Shown: one piece after another, positions 34,163 through 47,125 of the stretch
Layout: every line of letters begins with the position of its first letter
How positions within the stretch are numbered: the stretch's first letter is position 1
NCBI RefSeq assembly: GCF_001640805.2
Contig: NC_066843.1
Coordinates: 7,089,621 to 7,153,620, forward strand
Length of the DNA stretch: 64,000 nt
Direction of reading: 5' to 3'
DNA from: Lates calcarifer
Lineage: Eukaryota; Chordata; Actinopteri; Centropomidae
Translations under genes and position numbers: made by a program
The notes under the pieces: model-generated
What the model saw: only the letters and a program-made list of their open reading frames with translations
Database searches by the model: none
Told to the model about the DNA's origin: nothing

Positions 34163-37100
34163 ATGTACATAACTACAACCATATAATGTTTATATTGACT
34201 GAAACAGTTAAATCTAAGACTGTTGTTTGTTTTTATGGCTGCACCATTCTGCCAACTGGAAGTATTCCAGATTACTTCATTTAATACACATTTTCAATAT
34301 ATTTGAGATCTCTATTTCAATATAAAATAAAGTTATGTTGGAACAATGCTCGGCTGCACAGCATGAATTTCTACACCAGCAAGCCACCACTTGTTAAAGG
34401 GTTAACCCCATTCATTCATATTCAGAATGTAACAAATTAACTCAAGTGATATATTCCAGCTCATATTTCTTCCTTTTGTTTGTGCTTTAGATTCATATAT
34501 CAAGACTAAAAGAATCTATTGTCAACCATAGTCATAAATTGCTATTTGAGCACCAGTGATGACTCTCTATCTACTACTACAATGTAAATCTTACATTACT
34601 TCGAGTCAGTGTTTTTACTTGCTTTGAATTTAATGGATCCAGGTGTAGAATTCAGGAATGCCCCCAGAGGGTTTTAAATATAATGATACCTTTTCTTCCT
34701 GCATGTCCCTGTGGAGCGCATTAACCCCTTAAAGCTCCAGCTGAATGATATATTGTGATGTATCAACACCTCAAGACTTATTGTGAGGTGATGCGCATGG
34801 ATGGTCTGTGATGGATTTTCTCAGTTTTACCACATGCAGGAGGTGCAGAAAGATTAACACAACTACAGAGAGAAAAACTAGAACTTTGGATATGTTCCTT
34901 TTGATATGCAGAGGCAGTGACTGACTACCCTATCTCTGTGCCATTTAAGCTAACTGGGTGGGCTATTATGTATAGTAAATGTAGGCTCTAATCGCATTAT
35001 CTTTCTAAGTGATCCAATTATGTACAAGTGACTAAAGGCTTCTACATAACATGCATCCTACACTGCCACTGGAATATAGGCCACAGATATGGAGGGCAGA
35101 TAAAAGCTGCCTTGTGTGCATTGGCAGAGGAATGCTCAGGGAAGCCCATGCCTGCTCCTCAGACTTAGTCTTGTCTGACTGAAAGTGCAGGGAGGCCCAT
35201 GTTTTTATTCAGGCTCTCTTATACAAGCTGGTTAAGCCTGAAGTCTGGTTCTCCTGCACAGCTGCTGCAGAGTGACTTGAGTTCAAGATGTCACCCAGAC
35301 AATCCCAGGAGTTTAGAAAACTTTGCGGTTAGGGTTTTCTAGCAGCCAATCTGTCTCTGTGTTACCGGACAGAGCAGATTCTTTGTTTGCACTGCAGTCA
35401 TGTGTTTTTGGGTGTGAAGGAAAAGTGGCTGATGTAAGAAAAACTGTGTAATGACACCCTTGTGGTTCACTGATCCTACCCAAGGTCCCCCATGTGTTGG
35501 CTATAAACACAGAATCCCATCTCTACATGACCTCACTGTGCTCACACAACCCATCCCTCTACCACCTTAAATACATAAATAACGTGCACATGAGGAACAT
35601 AAGGACAATGGATTATGCTCCAACAATGTCTTGATTCCAGCTCTGTGTGGGAAAGGGAGGCGGGCATGTCCAACACTATGTCGTCTGCTAAAGTCTGCAT
35701 GTCTCTAGAAAATCCTGTGCGGTGAATGTAGACCTCCCATAAAACAAGCTTTCCAGACAAGGGCGGCCACCTCGGCTCTACCTCCACACACAAACCTCCC
35801 ACAATGCATTAAAAAGGTCTATAAACAGGGCTGCTAGCAGGCAAAGAGAGGGGGATGTTCGGGGAGTAGAGAGAGGGTGGTGATATGCGATGGAAGAAGA
35901 CAGATCTGGCCCGTTGATCTGGCAGCCGATTGGTTCTGTTCAATGTAACATGCGATATTCCGTGTTTTTTAGGGAGTGGGGCAAGAAAAAGTCAGAGGGG
36001 GGAGATACTTGAGATGTTTATAAATAGGAGAGTTGGAGCTTGCACAGTTGATAAGAGAAGGCCTCAAACAAAGCACCAAACAGAAGAACAATAGAGTAGG
36101 AGGGCTTTGGAGAGGAAGGGGGCCCAGAGAGGGGCAGCTGAAAGGCCCCACAGTGTAGCAGAACTGAGAGAGAGGGAGGCACACAGCACCATGCTGACAG
36201 CACTACTCTGAAAACAGCACAGCGAATTTGTTTTGCCATCATCTTTCACCAGTTCACAGATCAGCTTCTCTATTTGGTTCTTCAGACTTACTCTAAAATG
36301 TTTCTGTCTAAAAGAAAAATAAAATGATTTTTGGTAGGTGAATGCATTTGGAATGCTGAATGAAATCAGCTTTAAAAAATGTCAGCAAAACTCCACCACC
36401 CAGTGCAGTTTTTCTAAAATCAGTGATGTGCTCTACACATCTCTGGATCCAAAGGGCTTTCACTTGGACAGAAGCTCCACAAGCTAATACCCAGAGTTAA
36501 GGTTTGGGTCCTAGGCAGTGCTACAGAATTTCAGCTTCGGCTCTTCTGTAGCTGTGTCCCCAGTCAGGGGCTGGGACCACATTTCTAGAATGGATATGTC
36601 ATAACAAGCAAACTACACCCAAAAGTATCCTCCCAACCGGGCCGGTAAATGTAGCCTTCTTTTAGCATCCAGTGCTGCTTCTTACAGATGCCTCTAATCA
36701 ACTGTGTAGATTATTTGTTTAATAGCATGAGTTTATACATATATACTAATGCAAACACTGGGTTTTGTGGGAAAAAAAACAAAAAAAAAATGTTAAAGGT
36801 TATGTGGATATGTTAATTGTTAATTTCCTGGTTGTGCATTTGTTTTTAGTGAAGCATCAAAAGTCATACTCTAAACTCAGGATTCATAGTTTAAGCTATG
36901 CTAAGCTAACCCCAATACATTCAGTTTCACAAGGACAGTAGGTTCGGTCTGATCTTCAACTCCTCTGAAGGTCCCACTTGTACTGATTGCATCCTTCAAA
37001 AGATCCATCCCTTGAATTAGGACACAGCTTACACCATTGATTTTGAATGTAATGCATTAAAACAAACAACCAAACTAGTACAGCGTTCTCCTGAACCCTC

Positions 37101-39109
37101 TGTGTAATTTTGGTATTGCAACAGCAAAGTGACAAGCTGCATGATTCCCTTCCCATGGTTCTAATCATCAGGGACACAATAAAGTGTTACAGTTCCTGTT
37201 TGTTTAAGACCGGATTCTGGCATACAGACTAAAAACAACAAAGTTAATGGAGCCATTTGTCATCTGGTGTTGTTTGCATTTTGACACAAGTGCTGTTTCA
37301 CAATAACAAACTGTTTTGTTACCACAGAATAGAGAAATGTGACGGGTTTGGATAACGACAATAGCCCACAGCATCAGTGCCCTTTTCCCTCCAGCTATGG
37401 TGTCTAACTTTGTTCAGACCTCCATCACTGCAGCTGTAGGCGTAGTAACCAAAGACTTCCCTGTGGCCATGATGATGATTTAATAGCACATCTAACTATG
37501 CCAGAGAGGCTGATATTGTTTTTCCTTCTTTTTTTTTATCCTCGTATGAGTTAGAACAGCATTGTGTACTTGACTAAACTAATGAATTAATCTTGTTGGA
37601 ACCATTTAAGCAGAAACCCACCTAGTCTCTAATGAATACACAGTGATTATTATTGTTCATATCATTTCACATCTATTCGTCTTCCCTCCTCAATTTAAGC
37701 TGTCATATTTCTCTCTTTAAAAGCAGTCCCCTGTTTGAATTGTTGAGAAAAATGGCAAAGTAATTACATACATTTTTGAAAGCTGCTCCAAAATCTGTAT
37801 TAAAACGCAACCTCATCTTTCAACGCCCCGTGCCACAAGATGGAACAGGTGGCGCGAACACCGAGACATCATGCACACAGCAGACGTTTTAATTTGGGTA
37901 TTCTTTGTGTACTAATGCAGCCTTTTAGCTCTCCACTGCACAGAGAGATTTCATGTGGCCAGTCAACCATATAATTTGCATCAGAGCGAGATCAATGGAC
38001 TCAAGGCCCGTGTTGTTTCATATTCTCTGAGCTCTGCAGTAATATATAGTGTAATCCTAAAGAGAAAAATGGCCACTCTATGAAGCTGGTTATATAAAAA
38101 TGCTCTATGTCTGGCTTGAGAATGATTTGTATTATTTGAACTGAAAGTTAAAAGCAGCTCCCACCTTACACATTGTGTTATCTAGGGTCATCATATGGCC
38201 TTTATTCTATGCAAACAAGAGAGTGCACGTCTTAAGTATGTTGATGTAGTAAGAAGAAGCAAAGAAACTCTGTTGTGAACATTATTTATTATATAGTGAC
38301 ACATCATGTGGCTCTTATACTGTGGCTGTGTCAGAAAGAAGTCATCAACTTGCACGTGGTGTAGTGTAGTACATTAGTATGGGTATGTTTTCATCTGACT
38401 TGTTGTATGCGTATAACTGCTAGCAGAGGCTGATGCAGAGAAAGACGTGGCATAAATATGTAATTTCAGTCCACACTGGTGTACATCTGCTAACACAGTT
38501 GAGGTCTCTTTGATGTATTTTACATTATACAGTATATTTTGCCCATCTAGAAGTCACGACTTGAGCTGTTGCTGTATAAACACTTTCAAGCCAACATATA
38601 CCTCCTGTGACTGTAAAACATGTGGTCCTATTCTGCGGCTTTATTTTCTACAAATGGCTGGTTGATGTTAGATCCCCCGCTGGCTGCTATTTGGTACACC
38701 ACAAGGGTGTTGAAAGATAAATCTCTCAGAAATTGTGGTTTTTTAGCCTGATCTGGTGGTGAAGTTACAAAATGAGCCGCAACCACAACAAGAAGGTATA
38801 GAACATTTTTGATTACAATACATGTGGACCTCATATGTAGAACAAAGATACAGAGAACTTTGCTTTTCAGAAACCCACACTTGGTGAATAAAGGGAAAGA
38901 GTCTGCTGTAATTTAACAAAAACTGACATCAGCAGGTGTCAGAGGCGTTTTTGTCGCAGTAGCTAAAAGACAAGATCACTTTACTTTTACATGTTTTCTA
39001 TTCTCTTACATGAAAAACAAGTTTGGAAAATCTTTCTCTACCAGGTTTATGATATAAGTCAAAGGTTGAAGTTAGAAAAAAGATGATGCACTCTAATGTC
39101 TGGCATGTA

Positions 39110-39305
39110 ATTGTGAAGCACCTGTTAGCTTAGCTTAGACTGGGAAACAGGTGTAAACTCATTTAAACCATCAAGGTTAAAGCTAAGCTAACAGCTGCTC
39201 ATGTTAGTTTCCATACAGATATGAGAGTGGTATTAATCTTTTCATCTAACTCTCAGCAAAAAAGCCAATAAATATGTTTTCAGAAATCTGGAATGAGTCC
39301 TTTAA
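39110..39305. mobile_element. Decayed teleost interspersed repeat
   Basis: Words GTTAGCTTAGCTTAGACTGG, AGCTAAGCTAACAGCTG, ATATGAGAGTGGTATTAATC, TTTTCATCTAACTCTCAGC and GAGTCCTTTAAG follow, in order, the pattern of a highly abundant fish repeat. TTAGCTTAGCTTAG and CTAAGCTAA are partly inverted. No coding content. A small related fragment may be at about 36890-36912. Confidence 0.6.
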
Positions 39306-42300
39306 GAAAACCTTTTGAAGTATGTTGCCTACACTTATCTTATCCATTACCATAAAGGAAGGCTGCTCTCAGAGTAGGCAACAGACGAGCCTTATCAGTC
39401 GCAATGTTATCTGATGAAGGGGCCCCAAAGCCAATCTCATCATGGCTTGGTAAAGGCAGAAGAGGCTTATGGGAGGTGAGGGAGTAAAATGAGAAAGGTG
39501 GGGGTGTTCTGCTCCATTAAGAGCTGCAGCAGGAGGTACACATATCCACTGTGAAGGTGCCACCACTGTCCCTTGCCTTTTAAAACCCCTCTTCTTTGAT
39601 CACAAAGTAGAACACAGAGAGCTTTAAATGTTTAAACACACAGATTCAACACAGGTCATTGACTGGGAGACTCAGGAAAGATCGATAATGTTACAACGAA
39701 TGACACAGACACCAGGATGTGTGCTGAATATGAGATGTCAGTGTCGGTAAGTCACTGGGTCTGAATGAAGGCGGAAGTTAGGACACAGATTTGTGCCAAG
39801 GCCTTTTAAGCTGAGGTGACACAGAGACGTTTTGGTGCCTGGAAGAAAAGAATAGATCAAGACTAGATAGTTTATCCCTGAGCGAGGGCTTTTCAACTTC
39901 TGTGTTTTCTCAGCTCTGCATCACTAGAACTCCAAAAGACCTTTTGACGTCAGGTTTCCCCAGACACTCACTCAGATTCCTAAGTGTAACTAAATCACCC
40001 CAAAGGTCATGTGCGTCTATCAACCTGAAGATATATATCCTGTTTATTGCCCATAAAATCATTAGCATTTCCTCCCCTGCTGTCTTCTATCCCCTTGTAC
40101 AAACATCCACACCAATTCAATTCTCCACACTCAGAGAGCTTGGCCTGATTCACAGCGAGCAGCTCAAACAGCTATGCAGCAGAGACAAACTCCATGCGCC
40201 AATCAAGATTTATAAATGCCAACGTCGATGGGCTCCTTTTTTTTCTCTATTCAAAGAGTTCCTAACACTTCTTCGCTTCCTTCCTCTCCTCCAGTCATTC
40301 TCTGTGCAGTTCCTGTCTCTCTCTGGTTCAGTTATTCTAAAAATGGCTTCAGAGGCGACAGGCCTGAGCTCCCCTCAGGCGTTGCACATGCACAATAAAA
40401 AGGCATTATTGTCTTTAAACAATGTGTGTCTCTGTCAAAGAGGATTCTTTTCTGAAAAATCAGAAGAATGAATCTGCAATAATCACATCCTCTCTAACCA
40501 AAACTGTGCTTTAGCTTTTTCATGGTTTCTATGTTTTTGTTACACTTAAGTAAAATGAGCAATGTTTTTTTTTTTTTTGTTTTTTTTTTTTTGTTCTTAC
40601 ATTATCACAATTTTCTCCACAGATACAAAGCTCTGTTATGGCAATGAGTATATACTGTACATGCTGTGCGGGACATTAAGCCCATACTGACTGTCATTAT
40701 TTCCATTAGACTGTACGTCAGGACCCTCCTGTCGTAGCTACAATGAATTCAGACGAGGCTCCTTCTGCAAAACTTTATCTGTTCCTGGAAGGCATCGAAG
40801 AAGTGCTGCAGAAGTTACTTTATCTGACAAAGCGAATGAAGAACACTTTCAACAAGATATGCTCTGCTCGTAAATGAGCAGTCGGCACAGAACACAGCTC
40901 TGACTGTGATTAAAGATGATGGAATCCATTAAAAAGTAATGAGTGCATTCTGTGTACGCTTCCATTAATATGCTTATGTGATGACTGCAATATACTGTAC
41001 TCTATGCTTCTGGATGATGAGTGGAGCTGAAAAACATCAGCTGACTGGAGGTTGGTTGCTGTGCTGGCTGACAGCCAGGATCTCTTCTTTATGGTTCACC
41101 TTTCCAGACTAAACAAGTCTAGTCTGCAGTTAGAACAACATATAGTGTACAGTATATAGAAGAGATGGTTTATTGTAGAATGTACAGTACTTGTGCACAA
41201 AAAGAAATACTGTATGTACACACACACAGACATGCACACACAGGCAGTTGCTGTAGTGGATGGTAGACCACAGGGTGTAGGCAGACAGCCAGTGAGTCAA
41301 AATGAGGCCCAAAGTAACCACTCTGAAATGAATGCTTTAGAGGACAGCCAAACCACGACATCAAATACACAGACACACACAGAGAGTGAGAGGAAAGAGA
41401 CACTGAATCCAAACAGTTGTTAGCGATGTTGTGTGCGTAGTAAGGCCTTCTAGAAAGAGAGAAAAAAAAAAAGCTTGGAAGGACGGCAGTTTTCTCCTGA
41501 CCGCTCCACTTTCCAATTTATTGGGAAAGTCTTTGAGGAAAAGTGTTTTTAAAAAAAATGGTGAAGAAAACAACACGGCCCACGCCAAGAAAACAAAAAT
41601 CTGGGTCAACAAAGAAAAGAGATCAGACAGCTTTTGAACAGGATTTCAAAAGCAGGTTTTTGTATCAATGCTCTAATCTGAGCATGAGTCTCATGAAAAC
41701 AAGTACTTAAGTGAAATCATAACATAAACATAATAGGAGTAGGTAATCAGCTTCTGATTAGCGCTACAGAGGTTCTGACCTTATTGATTAATACACACGT
41801 CTTTTTTTAGTGAGTTACCTTATTTGGTAAAATTTAAAAGTTGAGGTCATGTTGTGTTTTCCAAAAACTGCACAAAATTCACAAAAATATTCCCATTTCA
41901 CATACCACAAATGTGAGAACACTGTTTTTATCGACAAAAATGAAGAACGTTTTTACAACCTTTCTGTGACGACATGATTTATTTGACTTATGCTGGTTTC
42001 CAATACTTGCAAATCCTATGATAAATGTAGTGCAGTGTTTTATACATTTCTCCAGGGCAGGTTTTTTTTTTTTTTTTTTTTTAAAAAGCTGGTATGTTGA
42101 GACATTTCTTTCCATGAGGCATTTATCATCTGTCATTTTCTACCAACTCTTTGTCTGTGGGGATTGTTTTCTGTAAATAGAAACTGTCACCAGCTAACAG
42201 TGGCCACTATGGGGATTTGAAATATGACCACAGTCATTGAAAGGATATAAACACAACTTGGCAGCATCACCTGCACAGAAGCAATCGTCCATGTCTACAG

Positions 42301-44374
42301 GGGTACCGGCACGTCAAGAAGCAGTTTCTCAAGCCCAAACGAGAATTTCTTTCTGTACGAGAAGATTATTTAGTCGCAGCCAAGAATTACACTGACCCAT
42401 TGTTCTGCAAACATACCTTTTTAATACGGCATTACTACAGTTGTGGCTTCTATCTTTCCCTGAAGAGATGAATCTGTTTTATGATAATTGCTTGAAATGT
42501 TTGTGAAGCTGTACAAATCCCAAACAATTATGGCCACTGAAAAAAAGTCAACACTTGCAGATGATACAGTGTCTGTCTGAGCACTTCTCTCCCGCAGTCC
42601 TTCAGGGAGACTCATGTTTCTTTGAAAGCTTTCATGTCGTTCCAGAAATTTCCGAGTTCCTGCTGTCTGCAGTCCGAGAGCTCCGCGAACTGTGAGGTCA
42701 GAGGGAGGGAAAGGTGGTTCAGGGTTGGAGCCAAAGCCAGAGACGGGCCAGAGGCCAGAGCATTATGAAACACACAAACACACAGCTGTGTGTGGACAGC
42801 CTCCCACTGTTCTTGCCGATCCACCACAACAGCCCCGCTAATCCCTCTTAGATCTGCTCATCAGGGCCAGACAGTGCCCATCCAGTGGCGCTGCTGCATC
42901 TGGTAGAACCAAACAGCGGAATAATCTTGGCTTACGGCCGCCATAGAATGGAGCATGGGGCCCAAGAGGTGGGAGTAATGGGGGGCCCTCATCAGATCCC
43001 CCTGCAGCCCAACCTCTTTCTTCTGTCCCACTCAGAGAAAGCATGAAAAAAGGAAAGATGTCATGAGGACTTTTTTTTTCCAAGTGTAAAAAAAAAATGT
43101 TTTAAAAAACAACAGGACTGTTATACAATACAAGTGTTTAAACTCAATAAATTCTTAACTAGATTAGGTGCAAGAGGATTTGCATGGCCTCCCCAGACCC
43201 AGCAGTTCTAATAAAAGTAGGCAGTGTGACTGTATTTATATGTACTCAGTAATTAAATCATTGTATTGTGTCCTATTATAAGAATGATTTTACTACTAAA
43301 ATCACATGTTTGAGGTATGCATTTTATTATAACCACTGACTACTGGTATGTTTTTATAAAAGACTTTTTGTTCTTAACCCATATAATCCATTGGATTTTT
43401 TTACTTTTTGTGCTATGAACAAACAGTGATACGTACATCACGCATGTACAAGAATACATGTTTGTAAAACACAGCTCTTAATGTATGTTTGTCCACTCTT
43501 TTTCCAGTATAACCTTCCTGCAAGTGGAACAAATAACTTTCACACTTCCATAAATGAGCCTCTCACTATGACACCAAAATGAACCATCAGTTGCCCCTGA
43601 CTAGTGGGTTTTAGGCAACACAAAACAAGGCTGTGAGGTGCATAACACTCCAAATAATGATGATGAAAAAGCTTATGAGTGCATCTATGATCCACCAGCA
43701 GCAAAAATCACAGTCATCATCAATTTGCCAGCGAGAGACAGGGCACATGATTTGGAGGCTAAATCACTCACATTCCTAATGGAGGTCACCCCTATCTTCT
43801 GGATTGTGTTTACACTAAAAGCTTCATGTGAGCTGACCTGATTTAGACTTCTATTCTGTGACAAAAGGCAACAAATAAATTTCCCTTGAGAGACAAAGAA
43901 AATCCAAGGAACGTGCCATAAAACTACTGTTTAAGCATAGGGCTGAGGTGGATGTTATTGAAAAGGATACATTACAAGGTTGACCCAGAGGTCAGTGTTC
44001 ATTCTTTCACCAGGGACGGGCTAACAGCAGAGTGGGTAGAAACCTGTCTGCATGTTTTTTCTCCCTGCACCACTGAGCACCACCTCAGTTAACCTGTATC
44101 CCCTCCTTTTTTTTAAAACATGCCCACTACCAAAACATTAACTGTCCTCTTCACTTACTCCAGGAATGTTGCTAAGCTATGCAGGCCTCTCTGCAGCTAT
44201 GTACTGCAGGATATCATATCTGCATATTGGGGTCTGCAGGGTCACGGTCTCTCCCAGTTTATGCAATAATAAGACTCACACTGTGTTTATTGGGTGGCTC
44301 ACCAAAGAAAACACACTGAGTAAGTAATGTAGTAAGAGTTCACTTTGCACTTTATAGGTCATTGTCCTCAGCTA

Positions 44375-44535
44375 CTCCTGTACACGAGCTGAAGCATCCC
44401 TTGGGCAAGACCCCTAAATTGCTCCTTACTGGCAGTCCAGAACACGACTGGTAGTTCGCTGCAGTCAGTGTATGAATGGGCAAATTGTAAAAGTGCTTCA
44501 GATAAAAGCACTTTATAAACACAGTCCATTTACCA
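44375..44535. mobile_element. Teleost repeat fragment ending in AAGCACTTTATAA-type sequence
   Basis: The series CTTGGGCAAGACCCCTAAATTGCTCC-like, GTGTATGAATGGGCAAATTG, AAGTGCTTCAGATAAAAGCA and ACAGTCCATTTACCA is typical of a widespread fish interspersed repeat. A fragment only; class not assigned. Confidence 0.6.
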
Positions 44536-45544
44536 GCAAGAAATCGAAAACCACTTCACATGTTGGTGGTCAAAAGTGATTGAAGGAGACCCAATACATT
44601 GTTCCAACTTGGGAAACAGCTGCAGGAAACTCATCTCTTACCCTCAATTCAAAGTTGAGTAAATCTATATGAAATGTGTAGATTGACATCATCTGCATAG
44701 AAGTTACCATAGATACCTTTTTTGCTGTGATCTGTTCTAGGGGAAGTATAAACAACACAGACTAAATGGTGCCCAAAGTGGAACCCTGAGGCACGCCACA
44801 GGGGAGAGGAGCATTATTAAGCATTTTCTGCAGTTGGACTGTTTAGTGGCTATTGATTTATATGTAGCAGTATAACACTACCCCATATAGTCTGCATGGT
44901 TATAGCTAATATATTCCTTTTTCACATGCACGTCATTCATGTGTGTGTGCATGCACATGTGTGGGTACATTCCTCCTAAACACTTAACAGGTTCTATATG
45001 AATTATAGTAGATGTGCTTTGGAAGTTTCCCAAAATGATCCTTTATAACAATCTTTCAGCACTGCAGTTAAACCATAAGGAGTTACTCCAGTTTAGCAGA
45101 TGTGCTATCTGCCATCTTCTGCCAAGTCATACTGCTCATTTCAGCATAAACAAAGAGGAGGGCCATGGGCCAGGACAAAAAAAAAAATACTACTGCTCAT
45201 GACATTATTCAGCATGCAAAGCCCAAAGGTTAATGAATCTCTGGGGGTAAATGGTAGGAGATAGACAGATGGGAGGAGAATATCAAAATTCATCATCAAA
45301 AATCTTTCCAAAGCATCATTTGGTCCCAGCAGGGAAACACACACAGACACCAGCTTAGGAGACAGGCTTACGTAGTGTTATATTAATCCAGGCTCCACTG
45401 CTATTCCGTCCTCACTCTGCAGCAGTACTGTCATTTATATGTATATATATTCACTTACCCAGTCCACCCTTCAAACATTTTAATAACTTTTATTTATTTC
45501 TGTTCACTTTTATATTAAAACACTGAATGCCACACACACATAAC

Positions 45545-45565
45545 CACACACACACACACACACAC
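45545..45565. repeat. (CA)n microsatellite
   Basis: About ten CA units. Confidence 0.9.
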
Positions 45566-47088
45566 TGCTTCCACAGCCAAGCCTGGTGACACAAACACAT
45601 CTTGCCACATGGGAAGCCTTTTTCCAGGAAGGCGTCTGACAGGATGACAGACCTCAGTGTGGTGCCGAATCAGTCGTGACGGCAAAACAAAAACAAGCTG
45701 CAGGGTTTGTACTGATGTTTATATTATGAACTTGTTTTGGATTATCACAGGGGGTCTCCACGCCTAAGCTCTGCTCTTCTGCTGTACATATCAGCCTTAT
45801 ACGTATCTTTGTACTGTGTTTTTAGCAGTGTAGATATATGCAGTCACATTATATATTATTTTTTAGGTGGCTTTTTCCAACATTAATATGTGTTCTTTAA
45901 ATTAGATTAGTGTGATTTTATATATTAATGAAGCATGCACTTGTCTGACTGGGAAACACTGATTCGATCCACTTCCTCCCTGCCATCTGAAAATGAGGAG
46001 ATGTCCCGGCCACTGGACGCTGGTGCCTGGTCTGCAATACACTATAATCTCCACCACAGACTTAATGAGCTTAATGTGCACTCCCAGGCCTCTGAGCTTA
46101 AAGGCGTGTGCACAGCATTCACTTCACTGCTGTATTGCACTGTTTGCTTCTATGTGTGTGTTTGAGTATAATTCTCCACATAAAACCATTTTTAAAAAGT
46201 CAGACACACAAGCACTGCCATGTGTCTCCCACCATGATTCATCATAACTTTCTGACATCATCTTTCAGTGCAGTAACAACTGTGGGGTGGCAGTTCTCTC
46301 AGGGAGAAAAAAATATGACTCAAAGTCATAATCTGCTGAAATATTTCAGAATTTCAGCATGCCCACGGACACTGCGGTTTAATCATTATCATTAAACTCA
46401 CATGACGTGTCTGTGACCATCTGTTGCCAAAGTGACTGTGCAAACAGCTGACATGCATCCGGGGCCGACTGAGGCCGAGCGTAGACTTTCATTTGTAAAC
46501 AAGCCATATGTCGTCATGCAGCCAAAAGTCTTTAGGGGGAAGTAAATGCAGACCGGAGCTTTACAGTGGTGCTCAAGCTTCCAAGAATAGGAACAGATTT
46601 CAGAGCTTGATTGGGGATAAACTGTGATTTAGTCCTCAGACCATGGTCCACTCGGCCCCTAACGCTAACACTCACTTTCTCCCCTGCTGCAGTAAATGAC
46701 CACATCACAGGCGCTGCCATGCAAAGCAGCCTTAATATACAGTTTGTTTCCTGTGTAAGCATGCGATCAAAATTAAAAAGAACTTGTGTTATTCATATGG
46801 CATGCAACAATCTATACATTGAGAATAAAATATACACTAAACAAGCCTCTAGACAACTAGGCACTTAAGGACTACCTGAATAAATTCATATGAAGCTGCA
46901 TGGGCAGGACACCTAGCTTTTAGTACATGTCACACAAGATGAAGGAGACTTTCAGTTATGCGTAAGCAGAATTAATTGGACTAATGTTGTGGAACTCTGA
47001 AGATTGTATGTGGGGGATTATTGCATTAACACCCAGCCTTCGCACACAAGTGACTCAGGCTGTAGGCTGTAAGCAGGGAAGAGTTTGC

Positions 47089-47125
47089 CATTGCTTGGGT
47101 GTATTTCAGATACACCCAAGCAATG
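47089..47125. repeat. Perfect hairpin: 16-bp arms, 5-nt loop
   Basis: CATTGCTTGGGTGTAT at 47089-47104, loop TTCAG, then the exact reverse complement at 47110-47125. Pairing stops sharply outside. It is not part of a repeat that I recognise. Too short for a typical pre-miRNA on its own (37 bases, perfect stem). Confidence 0.95.

Larger units (their letters stand above)
25622..39100. other. Gene-free intergenic DNA
   Basis: No exon set or RNA gene supported on either strand. Contains a T homopolymer (26027-26044), the small hairpins at 33608-33629 and 33700-33726, a 16-bp palindrome (34147-34162) and microsatellites at 33213-33236 and 33382-33418. The longest ORF is 173 codons (30459-30980), with no recognisable motif and a proline-rich low-complexity middle. 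Confidence 0.55.

Noticed and set aside
39902..40471. 189-codon ORF, the longest outside the two genes
   Set aside because: No motif, no splice context, biased Ser/Leu/Phe composition from C/T-rich DNA. Probably chance.
47089..47125. microRNA precursor
   Set aside because: The stem is perfect and the whole hairpin only 37 bases, shorter than a usual precursor, with no extended pairing outside.
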